DNA from: Planctomycetota bacterium
Lineage (GTDB): Bacteria; Planctomycetota; Phycisphaerae; Phycisphaerales; SM1A02
Direction of reading: 5' to 3'
Assembly (NCBI GenBank): GCA_022567855.1
Contig: JADFGE010000197.1
Coordinates: forward strand, 1-5,966
DNA length: 5,966 nucleotides
A model generated the notes under the pieces. The model made no database searches. It worked only from the letters and a program-made list of their open reading frames with translations, and was not told the origin of the DNA. Positions within the stretch are counted from its first letter, which is position 1; each line of letters opens with the position of its first letter. The position numbers and the translations under genes were made by a program. This document shows, piece after piece, positions 1 to 5,601 of this stretch.

Positions 1-379
1 GCTTGCGCATGAAGCGGCAGATGGGAAAATTCGCCGCCGGAGCGTCCACCGGCACATGGGCGAGCACGCGATATTGATTCGACCAGCGCTTGATGCGTCT
101 CAACTCACGATAAACGGACGAAACCTGCGAGAGAGAATTGAGGCCCATCGCCCCGTCCGTAGCGGTTCGCTGCACGATTGACGCCCCGGCCTCCTCCATC
201 AAGGGACCGCCCCAGGCGTAGATTCTCAGGTCGGGCACCTGCTTGATGAGTTGACGGATGATCGGGGCCGCGTGGGCATCACCACTTGGTTCAAAGGCGG
301 TGAACAGGATCGCGGTCTGCCCTTTCGATGCAAGATTCGGATCGGCAGGCTTGGTGCCTTTGCCCGATTTCGTCGTCAT
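1..379 (-). CDS. lpxB: Lipid-A-disaccharide synthase, N-terminal part (runs off left edge)
   Basis: The first 126 codons of a protein resembling LpxB (glycosyltransferase family GT19), which joins UDP-2,3-diacylglucosamine and lipid X to form the lipid A disaccharide at the inner face of the cytoplasmic membrane. Visible: FEPSGDAH at residues 29-36 matches the family's GEASGDLH (Glu30 kept, flanking residues changed); GGP at 57-59; a GAMGL block at 76-80 like the family's xVMGL; and VDAPAAN at 111-117 matching IDAPDFN, with Asp112 retained. Spacing between the two acidic motifs is close to E. coli LpxB. A polar tail of about 20 residues precedes the first strand. The ATG at 379-377 is chosen because AAGGAGG lies 9 bases upstream and the homology begins soon after. 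It is divergent from the glycoside hydrolase gene. The C-terminal, donor-binding half lies outside the window, so function is inferred from the N-terminal half. The altered motifs leave room for a divergent LpxB-like transferase. Confidence 0.82.
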   Translation of the reverse strand, partial: MTTKSGKGTKPADPNLASKGQTAILFTAFEPSGDAHAAPIIRQLIKQVPDLRIYAWGGPLMEEAGASIVQRTATDGAMGLNSLSQVSSVYRELRRIKRWSNQYRVLAHVPVDAPAANFPICRFMRK

Positions 380-388
380 CCCTATTAT

Positions 389-395
389 CCTCCTT
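389..395 (-). promoter_or_regulatory. Shine-Dalgarno site of lpxB
   Basis: The minus strand reads AAGGAGG, a near-perfect anti-16S match, 9 bases before the ATG at 379. It fixes the lpxB start. It is the strongest ribosome binding site in the window and contrasts with the SD-less starts of three of the plus-strand genes. Confidence 0.8.
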
Positions 396-472
396 CTCCA
401 TATGTTACGTCACGTGCGACCGGATACTGCCCCAATACGGGAATAAGCAAGCCCGGGGAATCCTTTAACAGC

Positions 473-488
473 AGGAACTCGGGTTCCT
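473..488. repeat. Perfect hairpin or operator-like inverted repeat in divergent intergenic region
   Basis: AGGAAC-tcgg-GTTCCT is a 6-bp perfect inverted repeat with a 4-base centre. It lies about 36 bases before the glycoside hydrolase ATG, close to where a -35 element would fall relative to the TACGAT box. It could be a repressor operator or a small hairpin. There is no adjacent T-tract, so it is not a canonical terminator. A 12-base symmetry can occur by chance, so the functional call is weak. Confidence 0.3.
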
Positions 489-511
489 TCCATCTCGTGA
501 ATCTCGTCGCA

Positions 512-517
512 TACGAT
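512..517 (+). promoter_or_regulatory. Putative -10 box for a leaderless start of the glycoside hydrolase gene
   Basis: TACGAT fits TAnnnT and ends 6 bases before the ATG at 524. That is the distance expected between a sigma-70-type -10 hexamer and the transcription start. No Shine-Dalgarno sequence is visible before this ATG, which makes a leaderless or near-leaderless transcript plausible. No clear -35 hexamer was found (TTCCAT or TCCATC lies at about the right distance). Confidence 0.4.
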
Positions 518-523
518 ACGCTC

Positions 524-1669
524 ATGTCGCCAACAATGCATCCCGGCCTTCGACCCCGCACCCGCCTGGCGCTTGTGTTGCTGTTGCTGTCCCCATTGGC
601 GCTGGCGGTCCCCCAGCTTCGCGGACCCGGCTTCGCCGACGAGGGGGACAATATGGCCGCTGCCGGCTCCAGACGGACCATTGACGGCTCACGCCCGATT
701 CTCGGTTACGCCATCGTCGCCCACCATATTGGCGACCTGAATCTCTATTTGCGGTCGGTTGACGAGATCGCAGCCATGGGAGCGAACGCCCTCACCATTG
801 TCCCTTCCCTTTTCCAGGAATACGTCGATTCAAACGAAATCCGCTATCTCCCGAAAAAATGCCCCACGGAAGAGCAGTTGGAGGCGATTTTCCTCAGGGC
901 GAAAAAACACGGCATGACCACCATTCTCCAACCCATCATCCTCATCGAAAAACCGGAGAAAAAGGACTGGCGTGGCGTAATCGAGCCGGACGACTGGCGG
1001 GCATGGTGGCAGAGCTACCACCGACTGATTGACAAGTTTCTCCGGGTGGCGAACGCATCCAACGTCGATCTGTTCGTGGTGGGGAGTGAACTGAATACCA
1101 CCGAGGACCAGCTTGACGAGTGGAGGACGATCATTGAAAAGGTGCGGGCCAATTTTCCGGGGCAGATCACCTATTCAGCCAATTGGGATCGTTACGACAA
1201 AGTCACGATCTGGCCCCTGGTGGATGTGATGAGTGTGAGTGCCTACTTCGAGTTGGCGCGAGACGAGCCGGACGCGCCGGTTCAGAAGCTGCGCGAAGCC
1301 TGGGTCCGTGAGCGCGATCGGTTGCTGCTGATCGCCCAGCAGTACGATCGACCGCTTTTGATCACCGAAGTTGGGTATCCCTCGCTGCCCTCAGCCGCCG
1401 CCTTTCCCTGGGATTATGTGGCTGACGATGGCGTGTTGGCCGACCACGAGGCACAAGCCCGCTGCTACGAGGCGTTCTTCGGCGCATGGAGCGAAGTCGT
1501 CAGCCGACCGGACAGCCCCGTGCTCGGCTTCCACTGTTACTATTGGGATCCGTATCACCACGGCGACCGCTTGGACACCGGCTATGGCGTGGACGGCAAG
1601 CCTGCGCTGAAGACCATCGCCGATGGATTCCGGGCCATTCGTCGCCGCCTCGCCAAGAACACCAACTAG
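524..1669 (+). CDS. Secreted GH113-like TIM-barrel glycoside hydrolase
   Basis: A 381-residue protein that looks like a clan GH-A glycoside hydrolase, closest by eye to family GH113, whose characterised members cleave beta-1,4-mannan. An N-terminal signal peptide is clear: Arg-rich n-region (residues 10-14), hydrophobic core LALVLLLLSPLALA (15-28), and an Ala-Leu-Ala site with likely cleavage after residue 28. The barrel spans roughly 58-375. The predicted acid/base is Glu189 in FVVGSELN and the nucleophile Glu282 in LLITEVGYPS, at the ends of the expected strands. Aromatic residues near the C-terminus (CYYWDPYHH, about 338-346) probably line the cleft. The frame stays open upstream to 251, but that part overlaps lpxB on the other strand and lacks a signal peptide at its start, so ATG 524 is preferred. 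ATG 536 (MHPG) is an alternative. No SD is seen. It is followed by a 93-bp gap before aspS. Substrate is not determinable here; the family call is moderately sure, the hydrolase fold more so. Confidence 0.75.
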   Translation: MSPTMHPGLRPRTRLALVLLLLSPLALAVPQLRGPGFADEGDNMAAAGSRRTIDGSRPILGYAIVAHHIGDLNLYLRSVDEIAAMGANALTIVPSLFQEYVDSNEIRYLPKKCPTEEQLEAIFLRAKKHGMTTILQPIILIEKPEKKDWRGVIEPDDWRAWWQSYHRLIDKFLRVANASNVDLFVVGSELNTTEDQLDEWRTIIEKVRANFPGQITYSANWDRYDKVTIWPLVDVMSVSAYFELARDEPDAPVQKLREAWVRERDRLLLIAQQYDRPLLITEVGYPSLPSAAAFPWDYVADDGVLADHEAQARCYEAFFGAWSEVVSRPDSPVLGFHCYYWDPYHHGDRLDTGYGVDGKPALKTIADGFRAIRRRLAKNTN

Positions 1670-1747
1670 CCGAGGCCGTGGCGGACGGCTCGGGCATCGC
1701 TAGGATGTCCACCGCTCTGGCGACCGTGTCGCTGCGCAGCTTCTTGT

Positions 1748-1752
1748 AAGGA
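1748..1752 (+). promoter_or_regulatory. Shine-Dalgarno site of aspS
   Basis: AAGGA lies 10 bases before the ATG at 1763 and supports that start. The next in-frame ATG, codon 7, would lie too far from it. The same stretch, TAAGGAT, also faintly resembles a -10 box, but the SD reading is simpler. Confidence 0.55.
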
Positions 1753-1762
1753 TCAACGCTGA

Positions 1763-3565
1763 ATGCTCAAGCGCACGCACATGTGTGGTGAACTTCGATC
1801 GGACCACGCCGGCCAGACCGTCACCCTGGCCGGGTGGGTCAATACTTATCGAGACCAAGGTAAAGGCTTGATCTTCATCGACTTGCGCGATCGTGAGGGG
1901 TTGATACAAGTCGTGTTCGACCTCGAGGATGTGGACGAGCATGTGGTCACCGAGGCCAGATCGCTGCGGCGCGAGGACGTCATCGCCATCACCGGGCTGG
2001 TGCGGAAGCGCGTCGGCGATCCCAACCCCCGGCTGGCGACGGGCGAGGTCGAGGTCATGGCCACGAAGCTGGAGGTGCTCAACAAGACCGAGACCCCGCC
2101 GATCCTGCCTGATGAGCATGATGCCCAGAAGATCGCCGAAGAGAAGCGCCTGCAATATCGCTACATCGATCTACGCCGCCCGCGCATGCAGCATATCCTT
2201 CGCAGGCGTTTTGAGGTGACGCGCATCACGCGGCAATTTTTCGCCGACCACGGCTTCATTGAGATCGAGACGCCTTGCCTGATCAAGACCACACCCGAGG
2301 GCGCTCGCGACTTTATCGTCCCCTCGCGCGCCTACCCCGGCCAGTGGTACGCCCTGCCTCAAAGCCCGCAGATCTTCAAGCAGATTCTCATGGCTTCAGG
2401 TTTCGATCGCTACCTGCAAATTGTCCGATGTTTCCGTGATGAAGATCCGCGCGCCGATCGTCAAGCTGAGTTCAGCCAGATCGACCTGGAGATGAGCTTT
2501 GTCGATCGCGATGACATCATCGCCCTCATGAGCGAGTTCACGCGGCACTTGTGGATGAAGATGCTTGACATCGACATCGGTGAGATCCCGGTGATGTCAC
2601 ATCAAGAGGCGATGGATCGATTCGGTATCGACCGGCCGGACACACGCTTTGGTCTGGAGCTCACCGACGTCTCCGACCTCGCGGCGAAGACCGAGTTTCG
2701 CGTTTTCCAAGATGCGCTCGCCAAGGACAAAGGCGTCGTCAAGGCCATCCGCGTGCCCGGCGGCGCCGCCAAGATGTCGCGCAAGATCACGGATGGATAC
2801 AGCGAATTTGTCAAGACCTTCGGCGCCGGCGGCGTGCCCACGGTCAAGTACACCGAGAACGGGTACGAAACCGGCGTCGCCAAGTTTGTCGCGCCTATTG
2901 CCGATGAACTCAAGCAACGACTCGGCCTCGAGGTCGGCGACCTCGTGTTCTTCGGAGCCGACACCAATACCGTGGTCTGCCGGGCGCTGGGCGAGTTGCG
3001 CAACAAGCTGGCTCGTGATCTTGACCTGATCGACCAAACCGCATGGAACTTCCTCTGGGTCGTGGACTTCCCGATGTTCGAATACGACGCCGAGCAAGGC
3101 CGGTGGGTCGCGCTGCACCACCCCTTCACCGCGCCGATGCCCGGCGAGCAAGACAAGCTCGACGACGATCCGGGGCGATGTATCTCGGCGGCGTACGATC
3201 TCGTCTGCAACGGCTCGGAGATCGCGGGCGGGTCGATCCGTATTCATCAGCCGCCGATGCAGCAGAAGGTGTTCCGCCTTCTGGGAATCAACGATGAGGA
3301 GGCGGAGCAGAAGTTCGGGTTCCTGTTGCGGGCACTGCGCTACGGGGCGCCGCCCATGGGGGGCATCGCGTTCGGACTCGATCGACTGGTCATGCTGCTG
3401 GTTGGGACGAACAATATCCGTGACGTCATCGCCTTCCCAAAAACCCAAACAGGTCAGGACCTCATGACCGAGGCCCCCGGGCCGGTCGATCCGCAGCAAC
3501 TAGAGGAATTGCACGTACGTATCGAGTTGCCTAACGATACGCCGGCTCCAGCTGGTGCAGGCTGA
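1763..3565 (+). CDS. aspS: Aspartyl-tRNA synthetase, bacterial type
   Basis: A complete 600-residue class IIb synthetase (E. coli AspRS is 590) that activates aspartate with ATP and loads it on tRNA in the cytoplasm. Domain order is that of bacterial AspRS. The anticodon-binding OB fold is about 1-110 (GWVNTYRDQGKG at 24-35, FIDLRDREG at 38-46). Motif 1 runs into IETP at 168-171. TPEGARDFIVPSR is at 177-189 and the aspartate-site SPQIFKQILM at 201-210. Motif 2, FRDEDPRADRQ, is at 224-234, leading into the FSQIDLEMSF strand at 237-246. The bacterial-specific GAD insertion is about 290-410. GGSIRIH is at 489-495 and motif 3, GIAFGLDRLVML, at 534-545. All key motifs are intact. The OB-fold loop has Gln32 and an extra Lys34 relative to E. 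coli, at a position known to affect discrimination between tRNA-Asp and tRNA-Asn, so charging specificity is open. The start follows an AAGGA site, and THMCGEL aligns with E. coli TEYCGQL. The stop is 25 bases before asnB. Confidence 0.97.
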   Translation: MLKRTHMCGELRSDHAGQTVTLAGWVNTYRDQGKGLIFIDLRDREGLIQVVFDLEDVDEHVVTEARSLRREDVIAITGLVRKRVGDPNPRLATGEVEVMATKLEVLNKTETPPILPDEHDAQKIAEEKRLQYRYIDLRRPRMQHILRRRFEVTRITRQFFADHGFIEIETPCLIKTTPEGARDFIVPSRAYPGQWYALPQSPQIFKQILMASGFDRYLQIVRCFRDEDPRADRQAEFSQIDLEMSFVDRDDIIALMSEFTRHLWMKMLDIDIGEIPVMSHQEAMDRFGIDRPDTRFGLELTDVSDLAAKTEFRVFQDALAKDKGVVKAIRVPGGAAKMSRKITDGYSEFVKTFGAGGVPTVKYTENGYETGVAKFVAPIADELKQRLGLEVGDLVFFGADTNTVVCRALGELRNKLARDLDLIDQTAWNFLWVVDFPMFEYDAEQGRWVALHHPFTAPMPGEQDKLDDDPGRCISAAYDLVCNGSEIAGGSIRIHQPPMQQKVFRLLGINDEEAEQKFGFLLRALRYGAPPMGGIAFGLDRLVMLLVGTNNIRDVIAFPKTQTGQDLMTEAPGPVDPQQLEELHVRIELPNDTPAPAGAG

Positions 3566-3576
3566 AGTTCCCCTGC

Positions 3577-3582
3577 TACCCT
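3577..3582 (+). promoter_or_regulatory. Putative -10 box before asnB (TACCCT, 8 bases from ATG)
   Basis: TACCCT ends 8 bases before the asnB ATG, in the 25-bp gap after aspS, and is followed by TTGCGG. The same arrangement recurs before the transporter gene at 5588. No good SD precedes asnB. A -35 element would fall inside the end of aspS, where only weak candidates (around 3554-3559) are visible. Read here as a candidate internal promoter giving a very short leader. Confidence 0.4.
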
Positions 3583-3590
3583 TGCGGTGA

Positions 3591-5558
3591 ATGTGCGGCA
3601 TCGGCGGAATCCTGCGCACCGATGGCGAGCCCATCCCCGAGGAATGGCTCGATGCGATCGATGCGCGCATCGCCTATCGAGGTCCGGACGGCCAAGGCCG
3701 ATTTCGCGACCGTGTAGAAATCGATACGCCGGATGGCAAGCGCATTGTTGAAATCGCGTTTGTCCACCGTCGCCTCTCGATCATCGACCACGAAGATGGC
3801 GGGCAGCCGATGGTTTCACAGCGGGGGCGAAACGAGAACGAAGGCCTCGTTGCCGTCGTCTTCAATGGCTGCATCTACAACCATCGCGAACTCCGCCAGG
3901 AGTTAGAGGAAAAAGGCCACAGCTTCGAGACTGATCACAGTGACACCGAAGTGCTGATCCACGGCTGGCGCGAGTGGAAACAAAAACTCATCGATCACCT
4001 CGAAGGCATGTATGCGTTTGCGATTTGGGACCGCGAAGCGGCGAGCCTTTACCTCGCGCGCGATTGGTTTGGCGAGAAGCCCCTGTATCTCGCTGAATCG
4101 CCGGATTGGAGCGCGCCACCGGTTGTTGGTTTCGCAAGCGAGCCACGCGCGTTCCTTGGATGTGAGACCGGGTACCGCTCAGACTTCAGGCGCGTATCTT
4201 TCTGCTTGGTCGAGGAATACCTAAGGAGTGGATACAGCGACGGGAACGACGATGAGACTTGGTGTGTTGGAGAGACATATCCCGGCTACGCCTTCACGAT
4301 TGGCGCCCGCGACAAAGAACACCAATCCCGCCCCAAGTTCAGCGCCATTTCACAGGCGTCAGATGAGCAGCACATCGAGGAACTCATAGAGACTGCAACC
4401 AAACGCCGCCTTGAAGCAGATGTTCCGCTGGGTTGCTTTCTATCCGGTGGTCTTGATTCTTCATTGATTGCACACTTTGCCATGCAGTACAAACCCGACT
4501 TGCAAACGTTCTCCGTGCGCATGCCGGATCAGCGATACGATGAGTCTGCGCAGGCCGAAACAGTTGCTAGGCATCTCGGTACGAAGCACACGACCCTTGA
4601 AGTTTCGATGAATCCAGCCCAAGACCTTCTTGATCTTATTGAAACCATGGGACAACCTTTTGGCGACTCGTCGATTCTTCCGACGTACTGGGTGAGCAAA
4701 GCCGCACGTGAGCATGTGAAGGTTGCGCTTTCCGGCGATGGGGGCGATGAAATGTTTGTCGGTTATGATCGCTACATGGCAGCGAGAACGCTCGCCAGGC
4801 ATCATCGCTGGCTGCGCTTTCTGCCGTCTACTCCAATGCGCCGATCACATCCTAAGTCACCGATGCACAAGCTTGGTCGACTGGTTGAGATGGCGCACGA
4901 CTTTCCGACGCTCGGCATCACTGTTATGGAATCCGTCTTCACGCAGAGGAGCCTCGCCCAACTGCTTCGCCTCCCCTCTACCTCGGGGAGAGGGGCTGAG
5001 GGTGAGGGGGAAACCCGAACAGGCCATAGATACAAACACGATCCTCATCCAGGTGAGGGTGCGTGGTACTCGCCGGACGCCTATGGCGGGGACGCGCTCA
5101 TGGCATTGCGCATGTTCGACATCGACAGCTACCTCCCCGGCGATCTGCTCCGCAAAGTCGACACCGCGTCCATGGCTTGCGCCCTGGAAGTCCGCTGCCC
5201 GTTCCTCGATCGTGATCTTGCTCGCGCCGTCCTGGCCATGCCCATCGAGCAACTCATCCCCGGCGGCAAACGCAAGGGTCTGCTCCGCCGGATCGCCCGC
5301 AAGTATCTCCCGGCCCGGATCGTCGATCGACCCAAAATGGGGTTCGCCATCCCCATCGGCGAATGGTTCCGCAGCGATTATGGCGGCATGAAAGCCTTGC
5401 TACTGGATCACTTACAGTCCACCGACCCCTTCGGCCCGATCGACTTGAACCGCAAAGCCGTCCAGCGATTCATCGACGAGCACATGAGCGGCAAGCGCGA
5501 CCACAGCCAGCGGTTGTTCACATTGCTGACCCTCTCCATCTGGGCCAAGTCGCTCTAG
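3591..5558 (+). CDS. asnB: Asparagine synthetase, glutamine-hydrolysing, with in-frame repeat insertion
   Basis: A 655-residue AsnB-type enzyme: aspartate + glutamine + ATP gives asparagine + glutamate + AMP + PPi, in the cytoplasm. The N-terminal class II glutaminase domain (about 1-190) starts MCGIGG, so Cys2 becomes the nucleophile after Met removal, which fixes the start. RGPDG is at 30-34, HRRLSIID at 59-66, FNGCIYNH at 91-98 and SDTEV at 117-121. The synthetase domain has the PPi loop SGGLDSS at 285-291, SVRMPD at 308-313, SGDGGDEMFVGY at 381-392, YLPGDLLRKVDTASM at 514-528 and PKMGF at 581-585. All major motifs are present. Two oddities: Cys94 replaces the Glu usual in FNGEIYNH, and residues about 461-491 are a Gly/Glu/Arg/His-rich segment encoded by a palindromic repeat, making the protein longer than expected. 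GC is about 50-55% in the middle (4201-4680) against 62-64% at both ends by hand count. No SD is seen. It follows aspS by 25 bases and precedes the transporter by 43. The family call is sure; retained activity is inferred. Confidence 0.95.
   Translation: MCGIGGILRTDGEPIPEEWLDAIDARIAYRGPDGQGRFRDRVEIDTPDGKRIVEIAFVHRRLSIIDHEDGGQPMVSQRGRNENEGLVAVVFNGCIYNHRELRQELEEKGHSFETDHSDTEVLIHGWREWKQKLIDHLEGMYAFAIWDREAASLYLARDWFGEKPLYLAESPDWSAPPVVGFASEPRAFLGCETGYRSDFRRVSFCLVEEYLRSGYSDGNDDETWCVGETYPGYAFTIGARDKEHQSRPKFSAISQASDEQHIEELIETATKRRLEADVPLGCFLSGGLDSSLIAHFAMQYKPDLQTFSVRMPDQRYDESAQAETVARHLGTKHTTLEVSMNPAQDLLDLIETMGQPFGDSSILPTYWVSKAAREHVKVALSGDGGDEMFVGYDRYMAARTLARHHRWLRFLPSTPMRRSHPKSPMHKLGRLVEMAHDFPTLGITVMESVFTQRSLAQLLRLPSTSGRGAEGEGETRTGHRYKHDPHPGEGAWYSPDAYGGDALMALRMFDIDSYLPGDLLRKVDTASMACALEVRCPFLDRDLARAVLAMPIEQLIPGGKRKGLLRRIARKYLPARIVDRPKMGFAIPIGEWFRSDYGGMKALLLDHLQSTDPFGPIDLNRKAVQRFIDEHMSGKRDHSQRLFTLLTLSIWAKSL
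4971..5063. repeat. GC-rich palindromic intergenic-type repeat inserted in frame in asnB
   Basis: The region holds CCCCTCT (4973-4979) pairing with AGAGGGG (4989-4995) around a short CCTCGGG-type loop, then CTGAGGGTGAGGGGG, an AT-richer spacer (about 5011-5040), and a second hairpin ATCCTCA / TGAGGGT (5041-5047 with 5054-5060, one G-T pair). GGTGAGGG occurs at 5001-5008 and again at 5052-5059. Translated on the minus strand it gives LTLSPSPRGRGE and in another plus frame PLPRGEGLRVRG, peptides familiar as false ORFs over a widespread intergenic repeat in GC-rich Gram-negatives (from memory). Edges are approximate: they are set by where AsnB-like sequence stops (LLR460) and resumes (WYSPDAYGG, from 492). 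The length, about 93 bases, is a multiple of three and contains no in-frame stop. Confidence 0.7.
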
Positions 5559-5587
5559 CCCTCCCTGCAAAGCTCGGCCGTTGGCGG

Positions 5588-5593
5588 TACCCT
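5588..5593 (+). promoter_or_regulatory. Putative -10 box before the symporter gene (TACCCT, 8 bases from ATG)
   Basis: TACCCT ends 8 bases before the ATG at 5602 and is followed by TTTGCGG, almost copying the asnB upstream sequence. No SD lies between box and ATG. The 43-bp gap after asnB also holds a weak GGCCG/CGGCC inverted repeat (5576-5580 with 5597-5601), which has no T-tract and is not a terminator. Confidence 0.4.
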
Positions 5594-5601
5594 TTGCGGC
5601 C

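Noticed and set aside
251..523. N-terminal extension of the glycoside hydrolase frame back to ATG 251
   Set aside because: It lies antisense to the well-supported lpxB start and its SD, shows no domain-like sequence, and would bury the signal peptide some 90 residues into the protein.
1670..1762. Terminator or small gene between the glycoside hydrolase and aspS
   Set aside because: Only an imperfect GGCGGAC/GTCCACC pairing without a T-tract is visible, and no short frame with a start signal stands out.
2597..3499. 300-codon open frame on the minus strand inside aspS
   Set aside because: It is fully antisense to conserved AspRS coding sequence. Long open antisense frames are common in GC-rich genes, and the translation shows no recognisable domain.
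4973..4995. Rho-independent terminator at the strong hairpin
   Set aside because: No T-tract follows on either strand, and the hairpin lies inside an intact coding region.
4964..5063. asnB as a pseudogene broken by the repeat
   Set aside because: The frame stays open through the repeat, and the conserved motifs after it (YLPGDLLRKVD, PKMGF) continue in the same frame to a normal C-terminus.
4857..5252. 131-codon minus-strand frame containing LTLSPSPRGRGE
   Set aside because: This is the familiar false translation of the repeat, within antisense asnB sequence.
4723..5391. 222-codon open frame on the plus strand in another frame of asnB
   Set aside because: It overlaps conserved synthetase motifs in the real frame; its PLPRGEGLRVRG stretch is the spurious translation of the palindromic repeat. 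Useful only as a marker of that repeat.
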